Shown here: positions 35,067 to 44,244 of the stretch, piece by piece
Numbering within the stretch: position 1 is the first letter of the stretch
Layout: each line of letters starts with the position of its first letter
NCBI RefSeq assembly: GCF_001698815.1
Contig: NZ_LGSI01000071.1
Coordinates: 8,524 to 72,523 of the forward strand
Direction of reading: 5' to 3'
From: Pseudomonas syringae
Lineage (GTDB): Bacteria > Pseudomonadota > Gammaproteobacteria > Pseudomonadales > Pseudomonadaceae
Length of the DNA stretch: 64,000 nt
Made by a program: the position numbers and the translations under genes
Notes under the pieces: generated by a model
The model's input: the letters and a program-made list of their open reading frames with translations, nothing else
Databases searched by the model: none
What the model was told of the DNA's origin: nothing

Positions 35067-35113
35067 AAACCGTACCAGAGGTGCGGTTTCAACAGGCCGA
35101 GAGCAAACTCTCG
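35067..35113 (-). promoter_or_regulatory. rpsO leader hairpins, candidate S15 autoregulation site
   Basis: Two hairpins lie before the rpsO ribosome site: CGAGAG/CTCTCG (35098-35113) and AAACCG/CGGTTT with an inner ACC/GGT stem (35067-35089), the second ending about 8 bases before AAGGA. S15 represses its own mRNA in other gammaproteobacteria; here it is inferred from position and structure. Confidence 0.5.
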
Positions 35114-35196
35114 TATTAAAAAGTGAGGACTGACCATGCCTGTTAACAGCCATCCTCATACCGTTGAAGCAGGAAACCCCGCTTCACCGGGTCCGG

Positions 35197-36114
35197 TCAT
35201 TCTGACCGAATCAATCGACGCGGCGCGATCCGCCCGTCTTCGCTCACTTCACCGATACCGATGAAGCGACCTTCGTGATCTTGTACCCGAACCATGCCGA
35301 ACTGCGGCGCGTCCGGTGCTCTCACCGGTTGACCATGCAACCAGTAAAACGAACTGTGTTCCGAAAATTGCAGCAGCGGCCAGTGTTGCAGACCGCTGTC
35401 CGATGGCATCAGGAAGCGATCAACCGCTTCATTACCGCCGTCGGCATGCACTTGCTCCAACTCTTCCAGCGTAACCGTCTGGGCCAGGCTGAAAGGTCCG
35501 GCTTGTGTACGACGCAGCTGCGCGACATAGGCGCCACACCCGAGTGCTTCACCAATATCTTCAACCAGTGTGCGGATATAGGTGCCTTTGGTGCAGTCCA
35601 CCGACAAGCGTGCAGTCTCGCCTTCGCTTTCCAGCAATTCCAGGCGCGCAATAGTAACAGAACGCGCCTCGCGCTCCACTACTTCCCCGGCCCGAGCCAG
35701 TTTGTAAAGGGGCTGGCCATCACGCTTGAGCGCTGAGTACATCGGCGGTATCTGACTGATTTGCCCACGAAAAGCGGGTAAAACCGCTTCGATATCCGCA
35801 CGACCAACGGTCACCGGACGCGTCTGTAAAACTTCGCCTTCGGCGTCGGCCGTCGTCGTTGTCTTACCCAGTTGCATCACCGTCTCGTAGGATTTGTCCG
35901 AATCGAGCAGGTATTGCGAGAACTTGGTAGCCTCGCCAAAGCACAAAGGCAGTACACCCGTGGCCAAGGGATCGAGACTGCCGGTGTGCCCGGCCTTTTC
36001 GGCGTTGAGCAACCAGCGCACTTTCTGCAGGGCCGCGTTGGACGTGAAGCCCAGTGGTTTGTCGAGCAGGATGATCCCGCTGACGTTCCGGCGTATACGC
36101 TTGACCTGAGCCAC
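35197..36114 (-). CDS. truB: tRNA pseudouridine-55 synthase
   Basis: Forms pseudouridine 55 in the T-loop of tRNAs. 305 residues. The catalytic D48 lies in KAGHTGSLDPLATGVLPLC. LDKPLGFTSN at the N-terminus and GTYIRTLVEDIG in the middle are family signatures, and the C-terminal PUA-like region is present. It starts three bases after the rbfA stop, in the rimP-nusA-infB-rbfA-truB order. Confidence 0.97.
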   Translation of the reverse strand: MAQVKRIRRNVSGIILLDKPLGFTSNAALQKVRWLLNAEKAGHTGSLDPLATGVLPLCFGEATKFSQYLLDSDKSYETVMQLGKTTTTADAEGEVLQTRPVTVGRADIEAVLPAFRGQISQIPPMYSALKRDGQPLYKLARAGEVVEREARSVTIARLELLESEGETARLSVDCTKGTYIRTLVEDIGEALGCGAYVAQLRRTQAGPFSLAQTVTLEELEQVHADGGNEAVDRFLMPSDSGLQHWPLLQFSEHSSFYWLHGQPVRAPDAPQFGMVRVQDHEGRFIGIGEVSEDGRIAPRRLIRSE

Positions 36115-36117
36115 TCT

Positions 36118-36531
36118 TTATTCCTCGGTGCTTTCTGGCTTCGCGTTCTGCGCCGCGCTTTCCGGATGCTGACCGTCTTCAGCCACTGCGCGCTCGATCA
36201 AAGCCGAGAGGTGCGCGCCACGCACGACGCTTTCGTCGTAGTGGAAATGCAACTGAGGAACGCTACGCAGCTTCATTTCGCGGGCCAATTGCATGCGCAG
36301 GAAACCCGCGGCGGAATTGAGCACCTTGATGGTCTGGGCGATTTCTTCAGCGCTGTCCTGACCCATCACGGTCATGAAAATCTTCGCGTGACCCACATCA
36401 CGGCTGACATCAACAGCCGTAATGGTGACCAGACCTACGCGCGGGTCTTTGATTTCGCGGCGGATCAGTTGGGCCAGCTCGCGCTGCATCTGATCGCCAA
36501 TGCGTTGGGTACGGCTATATTCTTTTGCCAT
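36118..36531 (-). CDS. rbfA: 30S ribosome-binding factor A
   Basis: Assists 16S rRNA 5'-end maturation and cold adaptation. 137 residues with the KH-like core: RIGDQMQRELAQLI, KDPRVGLVTITAVDVSRD, and LHFHYDES. A short acidic/Ala-rich C-terminal tail follows. It sits between infB and truB as usual. Confidence 0.97.
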   Translation of the reverse strand: MAKEYSRTQRIGDQMQRELAQLIRREIKDPRVGLVTITAVDVSRDVGHAKIFMTVMGQDSAEEIAQTIKVLNSAAGFLRMQLAREMKLRSVPQLHFHYDESVVRGAHLSALIERAVAEDGQHPESAAQNAKPESTEE

Positions 36532-36584
36532 GTTTTGCTACCTGATACTGACCGGGGCCGAAACCCTTGCGGTCTGAAAGCGGC

Positions 36585-36620
36585 AAACGCCCGGCCTGAC
36601 GGATGTCGGACCGGGCGTTG
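36585..36620 (-). repeat. Stable hairpin in the infB-rbfA spacer
   Basis: AACGCCCGG on the minus strand pairs with CCGGGCGTT over nine bases with a 16-base loop, 70 bases after infB. The following bases are TGCCGC rather than a T-tract, so it may be an RNA processing or stabilising site that allows readthrough into rbfA. Confidence 0.55.
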
Positions 36621-36691
36621 CGTTTAGAGCCCATGACAGGGCGCGGGGCATTTGCATGCGGCGACCTGTCATGGCTCCGATAGCTCGCGAC

Positions 36692-39223
36692 TTAGAGGCT
36701 GCGAGCCACTTGGACCTTCTCGAAGACTTCGATCTTGTCACCGACCTTGACGTCGTTGTAGCTCTTGACGCCAATACCGCATTCCATGCCGGCACGAACT
36801 TCGGCAGCGTCGTCCTTGAAGCGGCGCAGGGATTCCAGCTCGCCTTCAAAGATAACGATGTCTTCACGCAGAACACGGATTGGACGGTTACGGTGAACAA
36901 CACCTTCAAGAACCATACAACCGGCAATTGCGCCGAATTTCGGAGAACGGAACACGTCACGCACTTCGGCGATACCCAGGATATTTTCCCGAACGTCGCT
37001 GCCAAGCATACCGGTGAGGGCTTTCTTGACGTCTTCGATGATGTCGTAGATCACGTTGTAGTAACGCATGTCCAGACCTTCCTGCTCGACGATCTTGCGC
37101 GCACCAGCATCGGCACGCACGTTGAAGCCGAACAGAACAGCGTTGGAGGCCAGTGCCAGGTTGGCGTCGCTCTCGGTGATACCACCGACACCGCCACCGA
37201 CTACGCGCACTTGCACTTCATCGTTACCCAAGCCGCCCAAGGCGCCCTGCAATGCTTCCAGCGAGCCACGGACATCGGATTTGAGGACGATATTAAGCGT
37301 CTTCTTCTCTTCCTGACCCATGTTCTCGAAGATGTTTTCAAGCTTGCCGGCGTGAGCACGGGCCAGTTTGACTTCGCGGAACTTGCCCTGACGGAACATC
37401 GCGACTTCTCGCGCTTTCTTCTCGTCAGTCATTACGCTCATCTCGTCGCCAGCGTCCGGCGTGCCATCAAGACCCAGGATTTCGACCGGAATCGATGGAC
37501 CTGCTTCCTTGATTGACTTGCCATTCTCGTCGAGCATCGCACGGATACGGCCGAAGTTCGAACCTACCAGAACCATGTCGCCTTGACGCAGCGTACCGTC
37601 CTGAACCAGAACAGTCGCGACAGGACCACGGCCCTTGTCCAGACGGGACTCGACCACAACACCACGGCCAGGAGCCGAAGGCGTTGCCTTGAGTTCCAGG
37701 ACTTCGGCTTGCAGCAGAACAGCTTCCAGCAGGTCGTCTACACCGGTACCCACTTTCGCGGAAACCGAAACGAACGGCGTATCACCGCCCCACTCTTCGG
37801 AAGTCACGCCGTGAACCGACAACTCGCTACGGATGCGATCGAGATCAGCGCCCGGCTTGTCGATCTTGTTCACTGCAACTACCAATGGAACGCCAGCAGC
37901 CTTGGCATGCTGAACAGCTTCAATGGTCTGCGGCATCACGCCGTCGTCCGCTGCAACCACCAGGATCACGATATCCGTTGCCTTGGCACCACGAGCACGC
38001 ATTGCGGTAAACGCAGCGTGACCCGGGGTGTCGAGGAAGGTGACCATGCCGCGTTCGGTTTCAACGTGGTAGGCACCGATGTGCTGGGTGATGCCGCCGG
38101 CTTCGCCTGCAGCTACCTTGGCACGACGGATATAGTCGAGCAGGGAAGTCTTACCATGGTCGACGTGGCCCATTACGGTCACAACCGGAGCACGGGAGAA
38201 CGATTCGCCTTCGAACTTCAGGGACTCGGCCAGGGAATCTTCCAGGGCGTTGTCGCTGACCAGGGTCACTTTGTGGCCCAGCTCTTCAGCAACCAGTTGA
38301 GCAGTTTCCTGATCCAGTACCTGGTTGATGGTGGCTGGAGTACCCAGCTTGAACATGAACTTGATGATTTCAGCAGCCTTGACCGACATCTGCTGGGCAA
38401 GATCGCCAACAGTGATGGTCTCGCCGATCTTCACTTCACGCACGACAGGGCCGGTTGGGCTCTGGAAACCGTGGGCGTTGCGTTTCTTCAGCTTGGCCTT
38501 GCCGCGACCACCGCGACGGAAGCTGTCGCTTTCTTCGTCGGTAGTACGTGGCGCAACACGTGGCGCTGGCGCTTTCTCTTTAACAGAGGCGCGATGCGGA
38601 GCGTTCTTGCGATCGCCGTCGCCGCCACGAGCATTTCTGTCATCGCTGCGTGGTTTGTCCGGACGACGCTGTTCGTCACGCTTGCGCGCATCAACAGCTG
38701 GGGCCGGAGCAGGGGCCGCAGAAACAACCGGCGCTTGACGCGCTGGCTCGGAAACTGGAGCGGGAGCCGCTGGCGCTGCAACAGCGTCGGTGGCTGCAGT
38801 AGCCCCGGCAGGCTGGTTGCGTGCGTCTTCTTCGGCGCGGCGCTTGGCTTCTTCTTCAGCCTTTTGACGAGCAGCATTTTCTACTGCGCGGCGTTCGTCC
38901 ATTTCGCGTTTACGCTCGGCTTCGATTTCTTCCGGGCTGCGTTGAACGAATACTTTCTTCTTGCGAACTTCAACGCTGATGCTCTTGCTACCAGCAACGC
39001 GCAGGGTGCTCGTGGTTTTGCGCTGCAAAGTGATCTTGCGCGGCTCTTCCACTTTAGCCTTGTGACCGCTTTTCAAATGCGTCAACAGGGCTTGCTTCTC
39101 GTTATCGGTCACAACTTGCTCGGCGGCGGTGTGCGGCAGACCTGCCTCACGCATCTGCTGTAACAGGCGCTCTACCGGTGTGTCGACCACTTTGGCCAGT
39201 TCTTTCACCGTGACTTGCGTCAT
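36692..39223 (-). CDS. infB: Translation initiation factor IF-2
   Basis: GTPase that brings fMet-tRNA to the 30S subunit. 843 residues. The N-terminal IF2N domain (VKELAKVVDTPVERLLQQM) and a long charged, Ala/Pro/Arg-rich linker (about 90-270) precede the G domain, with GHVDHGKTSLL near 351, DTPGHAAF, and NKIDKPGAD. The C-terminal domain ends with DVKVGDKIEVFEKV. It is downstream of nusA by 27 bases in the same operon. Confidence 0.98.
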   Translation of the reverse strand: MTQVTVKELAKVVDTPVERLLQQMREAGLPHTAAEQVVTDNEKQALLTHLKSGHKAKVEEPRKITLQRKTTSTLRVAGSKSISVEVRKKKVFVQRSPEEIEAERKREMDERRAVENAARQKAEEEAKRRAEEDARNQPAGATAATDAVAAPAAPAPVSEPARQAPVVSAAPAPAPAVDARKRDEQRRPDKPRSDDRNARGGDGDRKNAPHRASVKEKAPAPRVAPRTTDEESDSFRRGGRGKAKLKKRNAHGFQSPTGPVVREVKIGETITVGDLAQQMSVKAAEIIKFMFKLGTPATINQVLDQETAQLVAEELGHKVTLVSDNALEDSLAESLKFEGESFSRAPVVTVMGHVDHGKTSLLDYIRRAKVAAGEAGGITQHIGAYHVETERGMVTFLDTPGHAAFTAMRARGAKATDIVILVVAADDGVMPQTIEAVQHAKAAGVPLVVAVNKIDKPGADLDRIRSELSVHGVTSEEWGGDTPFVSVSAKVGTGVDDLLEAVLLQAEVLELKATPSAPGRGVVVESRLDKGRGPVATVLVQDGTLRQGDMVLVGSNFGRIRAMLDENGKSIKEAGPSIPVEILGLDGTPDAGDEMSVMTDEKKAREVAMFRQGKFREVKLARAHAGKLENIFENMGQEEKKTLNIVLKSDVRGSLEALQGALGGLGNDEVQVRVVGGGVGGITESDANLALASNAVLFGFNVRADAGARKIVEQEGLDMRYYNVIYDIIEDVKKALTGMLGSDVRENILGIAEVRDVFRSPKFGAIAGCMVLEGVVHRNRPIRVLREDIVIFEGELESLRRFKDDAAEVRAGMECGIGVKSYNDVKVGDKIEVFEKVQVARSL

Positions 39224-39250
39224 GCACTTCTCTCCTCAGGCCGCGCCTAC

Positions 39251-40732
39251 TTACTCGAACCAATGGGCTCGGGCGGCCATGATCAACTTGCCGGCACGAA
39301 TATCGTCAATGCCGTCGATGTCGAGCAGGTCGTCAATAGACTGCTCGGCCAGGTCTTCGCGGGTAACAACGCCGCGCACCGCCAGTTCCATCGCCAAATC
39401 CTTGTCCATACCCTCAAGCGAGAGCAGGTCTTCGGCCGGATGGGCGTCTGCCAGCTTTTCCTCAGTAGCGATGGCTTTGGTCAACAAACGATCCTTGGCC
39501 CGAGCGCGAAGCTCGTTGACGGTATCTTCGTCAAAGCCGTCGATGTTGAGCATCTCCTCCACCGGTACATAGGCAATCTCTTCCAGGCTGGTGAAGCCTT
39601 CATCAACCAGTACCTGCGCGAGATCTTCGTCGACTTCCAGCTCTTCGATGAAGTTGCGCAGAATGTCGCCGGTCTCTGCTTGCTGCTTAGCCTGGATGTC
39701 CGATTCGGTCATCACGTTCAGGGTCCAGCCAGTCAACTGACTTGCCAGACGAACGTTTTGACCACCGCGACCAATGGCCTGCGCCAGGTTGTCCGCGCCA
39801 ACGGCGATGTCCATTGCATGGGCATCTTCATCAACGATGATTGCCGCGACTTCAGCCGGGGACATCGCGTTGATGACGAACTGCGCCGGGTTATCGTCCC
39901 AAAGGACAATATCCACTCGCTCGCCGCCCAACTCGCCAGAAACAGCCTGAACGCGCGAACCACGCATGCCGATGCAGGCGCCTTGCGGATCGATTCGTTT
40001 GTCCTTGGAGCGAACAGCGATTTTTGCACGCGAACCCGGGTCACGAGAGGCAGCCATCACCTCTATGAGACCTTCGGCGATTTCCGGAACTTCAATCCGG
40101 AAAAGCTCGATCAGCATCTCTGGCGCAGTACGCGACAGGATCAACTGAGGGCCACGGTTTTCGGTACGGATTTCTTTGAGCAATGCCCGAACACGAACAC
40201 CTACCCGGAAAGTTTCCCGCGAAATGATGTCTTCACGTGCCAACAAGGCTTCAGCATTGTTGCCAAGATCAACGATGACATTGTCACGCGTCACTTTTTT
40301 AACAGTACCGGAAATGATTTCGCCCAAACGCTCACGATAAGCGTCGACGACCTGAGCACGCTCAGCCTCACGGACCTTCTGCACAATGACTTGCTTGGCG
40401 GTCTGGGCTGCGATGCGACCGAATTCGATGGAATCGATCTTCTCTTCAATCAGATCGCCCGCGACGGCACCAGGTTTTTTGGCTTGCGCCTGGTCGACAG
40501 CCAATTCGTAGGCCGGGTCGTCAAGATCTTCGTCTTCGACCACTGTCCAGCGACGGAAAGTCTCGTAGTTACCCGTCTGACGATTGATTTCTACACGCAG
40601 TTCAACTTCATCTTCAAAGCGCTTCTTGGTAGCAGTGGCAAGCGCCAGCTCCAGTGCTTCGAAAATCACTCCTGCCGGAACGCCCTTTTCATTGGACACC
40701 GACTCAACAACCAGCAGTACTTCTTTGCTCAT
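39251..40732 (-). CDS. nusA: Transcription termination/antitermination factor NusA
   Basis: Modulates pausing, termination and antitermination. 493 residues from the ATG giving MSKEVLLVVE; the seven residues upstream are not conserved. The domains are NTD, S1 (EIISGTVKKVTRDNVIVDLG), two KH domains (GACIGMRGSRVQ, AIGRGGQNVRLA) and two acidic repeats at the C-terminus. It is the second gene of the rimP operon. Confidence 0.98.
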   Translation of the reverse strand: MSKEVLLVVESVSNEKGVPAGVIFEALELALATATKKRFEDEVELRVEINRQTGNYETFRRWTVVEDEDLDDPAYELAVDQAQAKKPGAVAGDLIEEKIDSIEFGRIAAQTAKQVIVQKVREAERAQVVDAYRERLGEIISGTVKKVTRDNVIVDLGNNAEALLAREDIISRETFRVGVRVRALLKEIRTENRGPQLILSRTAPEMLIELFRIEVPEIAEGLIEVMAASRDPGSRAKIAVRSKDKRIDPQGACIGMRGSRVQAVSGELGGERVDIVLWDDNPAQFVINAMSPAEVAAIIVDEDAHAMDIAVGADNLAQAIGRGGQNVRLASQLTGWTLNVMTESDIQAKQQAETGDILRNFIEELEVDEDLAQVLVDEGFTSLEEIAYVPVEEMLNIDGFDEDTVNELRARAKDRLLTKAIATEEKLADAHPAEDLLSLEGMDKDLAMELAVRGVVTREDLAEQSIDDLLDIDGIDDIRAGKLIMAARAHWFE

Positions 40733-40791
40733 CGTACGCCTCGCCTTTCGCAAGCCATTGGATCCGCGGGATCCGCAGTATCTGGCACGTC

Positions 40792-41250
40792 TCAGTCAAA
40801 CGTGGGAATAATGTTGGCCTTGTCGATCAGATCGATCGGCAACAGATACTCGTGGTCTTCTACATGCACCACGACATCCTGTTCCTCCACCCCGCGGAGA
40901 AGGCCCTGAAAGTTGCGTCGACCATCGAAAGGCGAGCGCAGCTTGATCTTCACTTGTTCACCGGCAAATTTTGCAAACTGCTCAAGAGTGAACAGTGGGC
41001 GTTCCATGCCAGGCGAGGAAACTTCAAGGGTGTATTCAGCAGCAATCGGATCTTCAACATCCAGAACGCCGCTGACCTGACGGCTCACGATGGCGCAATC
41101 GTCCACCAGCACACCGCCCTCTTTATCGATATAAATACGCAACATTGAGTGGCGACCTTGAGCCGAAAACTCAATGCCCCAGCATTCATAGCCTAGGGCC
41201 ACGACCACCGGGGCCAGCAAGGCCTGCAACTGTTCTAGCTTGCTCGACAC
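40792..41250 (-). CDS. rimP: Ribosome maturation factor RimP
   Basis: Needed for 30S subunit maturation. 152 residues from GTG at 41250: a GAGGGGG ribosome site lies five bases before it, whereas the ATG at 41268 lies upstream of that site and would make it coding. VSSKLEQLQALLAPVV, GYECWGIEF, VSRQVSGVLD and EVSSPGMERPL are family motifs. It heads the rimP-nusA-infB operon, directly after a set of leader terminators. Confidence 0.95.
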   Translation of the reverse strand: MSSKLEQLQALLAPVVVALGYECWGIEFSAQGRHSMLRIYIDKEGGVLVDDCAIVSRQVSGVLDVEDPIAAEYTLEVSSPGMERPLFTLEQFAKFAGEQVKIKLRSPFDGRRNFQGLLRGVEEQDVVVHVEDHEYLLPIDLIDKANIIPTFD

Positions 41251-41274
41251 CTGAACCCCCTCGTGCATGCTTTA

Positions 41275-41302
41275 AAAATAAAAAAATGGGCGAAGAGCCC
41301 AT
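41275..41302 (-). terminator. Strong terminator in the rimP leader
   Basis: ATGGGC/GCCCAT with a five-base loop is followed on the minus strand by seven Ts and a further T-rich run. It ends about 25 bases before the rimP GTG and after the tRNA terminator, so it probably attenuates transcription into rimP. Confidence 0.82.
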
Positions 41303-41310
41303 CCATGAAA

Positions 41311-41329
41311 ACGCCGTCGAAAGCGGCGT
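41311..41329 (-). repeat. Second hairpin in the rimP leader
   Basis: ACGCCG/CGGCGT with a seven-base loop, followed on the minus strand by TTTC. It lies between two stronger terminators and may be an alternative fold or weak terminator. Confidence 0.5.
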
Positions 41330-41347
41330 CATAAACTGTCCAGCTAA

Positions 41348-41370
41348 CAAAAAGCCCCTAAAAAGGGGCT
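41348..41370 (-). terminator. tRNA-fMet terminator
   Basis: AGCCCC/GGGGCT, then five Ts on the minus strand, starts 11 bases after the tRNA 3' end. Confidence 0.8.
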
Positions 41371-41380
41371 CCGCTAAAAC

Positions 41381-41457
<77 letters not shown>

Positions 41458-41473
41458 ACAAAGCTGGGGCGGA

Positions 41474-41502
41474 AGTATACGGCTGATCCCTTACAGGGTC
41501 AA
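41474..41502 (-). promoter_or_regulatory. Sigma70 promoter for tRNA-fMet and the rimP operon
   Basis: On the minus strand TTGACC and TATACT are 17 bases apart, followed by a GC-rich CCGCCCC discriminator typical of stringently controlled stable-RNA promoters. Predicted start near 41467, ten bases before the tRNA. Confidence 0.82.
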
Positions 41503-41523
41503 TCGAACATCCACCTACAAGAA

Positions 41524-41541
41524 AGCCCGCTAATGCGGGCT
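41524..41541 (-). terminator. tRNA-Leu terminator
   Basis: AGCCCGC/GCGGGCT with a four-base loop, then TTTC on the minus strand, 12 bases after tRNA-Leu. Confidence 0.72.
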
Positions 41542-41552
41542 GCCCTGATAAT

Positions 41553-41638
41553 TGGTACCGAGAAGGGGACTCGAACCCCTACACCCATTGGGCACAACCA
41601 CCTCAAGGTTGCGTGTCTACCAATTCCACCACCTCGGC
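41553..41638 (-). tRNA. tRNA-Leu (GAG)
   Basis: 86 bases with encoded CCA and the long variable arm of class II tRNAs. The anticodon GAG is at 41602-41604 (read on the minus strand). The T-loop is GGGGTTCGAGTCCCC. It is 42 bases after secG and probably cotranscribed with it, as in E. coli secG-leuU. Confidence 0.97.
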
Positions 41639-41680
41639 AATACAACGTTGACAGCCTCGAAATCACTGCCTGTTGAAACT

Positions 41681-42061
41681 TTACTTCTTCTCTGGGGCTT
41701 GAGGTATGTCAGCTGGTACTACCGCTGGCTTTTGCCCTTCGAGAACCGGAACATCATCTGCTGCCGGCTTTTGCTTCACTTCCATTACTGCTGGATCTGG
41801 CAAACCTACTTGAGTCAGCTGTTGAGCTTTCTCTTTAGCAAAGTAACCTAACCCCAAGCTGGTTATGAAAAAAGCTGCGGCGAGTATAGCAGTAAACTTA
41901 CTAAGAAAGGTAGAGGAACCTTGGCTTCCGAATACAGTATTTGATGCACCTGCTCCGAATGACGCGCCTGCGTCCGCACCTTTACCCTGCTGCAGCAATA
42001 CCAGGGCGACAACACCCAGAGCGCCCAACAGATGAAAAACGACTACGACTGTTTCCAGCAT
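41681..42061 (-). CDS. secG: Preprotein translocase subunit SecG
   Basis: Small inner-membrane subunit of SecYEG that stimulates SecA-driven export. 126 residues from the ATG giving MLETVVVVFH. Two membrane helices (about 1-22 and 51-73) flank GKGADAGASFGAGASNTVFGSQGSS, the conserved cytoplasmic loop. The C-terminal tail is proline/lysine rich and variable in the family. It starts four bases after tpiA. Confidence 0.95.
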   Translation of the reverse strand: MLETVVVVFHLLGALGVVALVLLQQGKGADAGASFGAGASNTVFGSQGSSTFLSKFTAILAAAFFITSLGLGYFAKEKAQQLTQVGLPDPAVMEVKQKPAADDVPVLEGQKPAVVPADIPQAPEKK

Positions 42062-42065
42062 TTTT

Positions 42066-42821
42066 TCAGTTTCCCGCGGCGCGACAGATCGCACCGAACT
42101 CATCTGCATTCAGGGACGCTCCACCAATGAGCCCCCCATCGATATCCGGCATGCTGAACAGTTCGACCGCATTGGCCGCCTTCACGCTGCCGCCATAAAG
42201 AAGTCGCACGCCTTGTGCGACCTCAGCATTCTCTTTCGCCAGTTGTGCACGAATAGCGGCGTGCACATCCTGCGCCTGTTGAGGCGAAGCAGTCAGCCCG
42301 GTGCCAATGGCCCAGACCGGCTCGTAAGCAATTACCGCATTGACCAGAGCGTCAATACCCAGCGCTTCAATGACACTGCCAAGCTGCTGCCCGACAACTG
42401 CAAGCGTTTCGCCAGCTTCGCGCTCTTCGCGGGTTTCGCCAATGCACAGCACGGGCGTAAGACCACTTGCCTGAGCGGCAGCGAACTTGCGAATCAGAAC
42501 CTCATTGCCTTCGCCCATAATCTGGCGACGCTCCGAATGACCCACAAGCACCAGACTGCAACCTGCATCAGCCAGCTGACTCGGCGATACTTCACCGGTC
42601 AACGCACCCTGCCCTGCTTCGTGGGCGCAATTCTGCGCACCAACAGGAATCGACTTGCCTTGCAAACCATCAATCACCAGATTGATGTGCAGACTCGACG
42701 GAAATACCGCGACATCAACACCGCCAGGGAGAGCCTGTGCAGCAAGGCCCTCAATCAGCTCAGCGACGCTGGCGCGGGTACCGTGCATCTTCCAGTTACC
42801 AGCTACCATAGGGCGACGCAT
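42066..42821 (-). CDS. tpiA: Triosephosphate isomerase
   Basis: Interconverts dihydroxyacetone phosphate and glyceraldehyde-3-phosphate. 251 residues. The catalytic residues are K11 (GNWKMHG), H95 (LVGHSERR) and E167 (AYEPVWAIGTG), with the phosphate-binding LLYGGSVK late in the protein. It lies between glmM and secG, the conserved Pseudomonas order. Confidence 0.98.
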   Translation of the reverse strand: MRRPMVAGNWKMHGTRASVAELIEGLAAQALPGGVDVAVFPSSLHINLVIDGLQGKSIPVGAQNCAHEAGQGALTGEVSPSQLADAGCSLVLVGHSERRQIMGEGNEVLIRKFAAAQASGLTPVLCIGETREEREAGETLAVVGQQLGSVIEALGIDALVNAVIAYEPVWAIGTGLTASPQQAQDVHAAIRAQLAKENAEVAQGVRLLYGGSVKAANAVELFSMPDIDGGLIGGASLNADEFGAICRAAGN

Positions 42822-42887
42822 GCTGTACCTCGTCGGTCAAAGTGGGCGCAGATGTTACCCAACAGTTTCAACACTGGCAAGCCGAAA

Positions 42888-44228
42888 TCAGGCGCAAACT
42901 TCTGCAACCAGCTTTGCAAGCTCGTCAGCATAGGCACGAACCTGAGCCTCATCCTCACCTTCAACCATCACGCGAACCAGTGGCTCAGTGCCCGACTTGC
43001 GCAAAAGCACGCGACCACGACCGGCCATTGCGTCAGTTACACGCTGGCAAGCCTCCTTGACCGCAGGATGCTCTACCGGGTTCACACCGCCTTCAAATCT
43101 TACATTGACCAGCACTTGCGGGCATTTACGCAACGCCTGGCGAGCCTCTCCCAGACTTTGATTGCTGCGACGCAGAGCCAGAAGCACTTGCAACGCAGCA
43201 ATAATCGCATCACCGGTCGTCGTGTGCTGGAAGCAGACGATATGGCCTGAGTTTTCACCACCCACTTGCCAGTTACGCTCTTGCAGCTCAGCGATGACAT
43301 AACGATCGCCTACATTCGCCCGCACGAACGGAATATTCAGCTCGCCCAAGGCCAACTCAAGCCCAAGATTACTCATCAGCGTGCCGACCACGCCGCCCTG
43401 AAGGCGACCTCGCTCGTGAAGATCACGGGCAATGATGAACAGCAGGTCATCGCCATCGACGATGGCACCGGTGTGGTCGACCATCAGGACACGGTCGCCG
43501 TCGCCGTCAAAACCGATGCCCAGATCAGCATGCTCAGCAAGGACCGCAGCCTGAAGCGCGCCCATATGGGTAGAACCGCAATCCTTGTTGATATTCAGCC
43601 CGTCAGGCTGAGCCGACAGAACGGTCACCTGAGCGCCCAGCTCGCGAAACACGTTGGGCGCAACCTTGTAGGTCGCGCCATGAGCACAATCGATGACTAG
43701 CTTGAGCCCGGCAAAGTCAGTACTTGAGGGCACGCTGCTTTTGCAAAATTCAATGTAGCGACCTGCAGCGTCATTGATACGCGAGACCTTGCCGAGCTTT
43801 TCCGACTCGACGACGGTCATGGGTGTATCCAGCAGCTCTTCGATCATCATCTCGATCTCGTCAGGCAGCTTGGTGCCCTGCCCCGAGAAAAACTTGATGC
43901 CGTTGTCGTAATGCGGATTGTGCGAGGCGCTGATCACGATACCTGCTTCAGCGTGAAAGGTACGCGTCAGATAGGCAATCGCCGGCGTCGGCATTGGCCC
44001 AAGCAGCATGACGTCTGCACCTGCAGCCGACAGGCCTGCTTCCAGAGCCGATTCAAACATGTAACCGGAAATTCTTGTGTCTTTGCCGACCAGGATTCGA
44101 CAGGCGCCAAGGCGGCGAAACGCCATACCCGCAGCCCAACCCAGTCTCAGCATGAAATCGGGAGTAATCGGAAACTGCCCCACTCGGCCACGAATGCCGT
44201 CTGTTCCAAAGTATTTTTTGGTAGTCAT
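42888..44228 (-). CDS. glmM: Phosphoglucosamine mutase
   Basis: Converts glucosamine-6-phosphate to glucosamine-1-phosphate for UDP-GlcNAc and cell-wall synthesis. 446 residues. KYFGTDGIRG opens the protein, the phosphoserine is S102 in ISASHNPHYDNG, the metal site is GFDGDGDR, and the C-terminal phosphate-binding RKSGTEPLVRVMVEG is present. It starts 16 bases after folP, as in most proteobacteria. Confidence 0.98.
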   Translation of the reverse strand: MTTKKYFGTDGIRGRVGQFPITPDFMLRLGWAAGMAFRRLGACRILVGKDTRISGYMFESALEAGLSAAGADVMLLGPMPTPAIAYLTRTFHAEAGIVISASHNPHYDNGIKFFSGQGTKLPDEIEMMIEELLDTPMTVVESEKLGKVSRINDAAGRYIEFCKSSVPSSTDFAGLKLVIDCAHGATYKVAPNVFRELGAQVTVLSAQPDGLNINKDCGSTHMGALQAAVLAEHADLGIGFDGDGDRVLMVDHTGAIVDGDDLLFIIARDLHERGRLQGGVVGTLMSNLGLELALGELNIPFVRANVGDRYVIAELQERNWQVGGENSGHIVCFQHTTTGDAIIAALQVLLALRRSNQSLGEARQALRKCPQVLVNVRFEGGVNPVEHPAVKEACQRVTDAMAGRGRVLLRKSGTEPLVRVMVEGEDEAQVRAYADELAKLVAEVCA

Positions 44229-44244
44229 CGCTGCTCCATCATTC

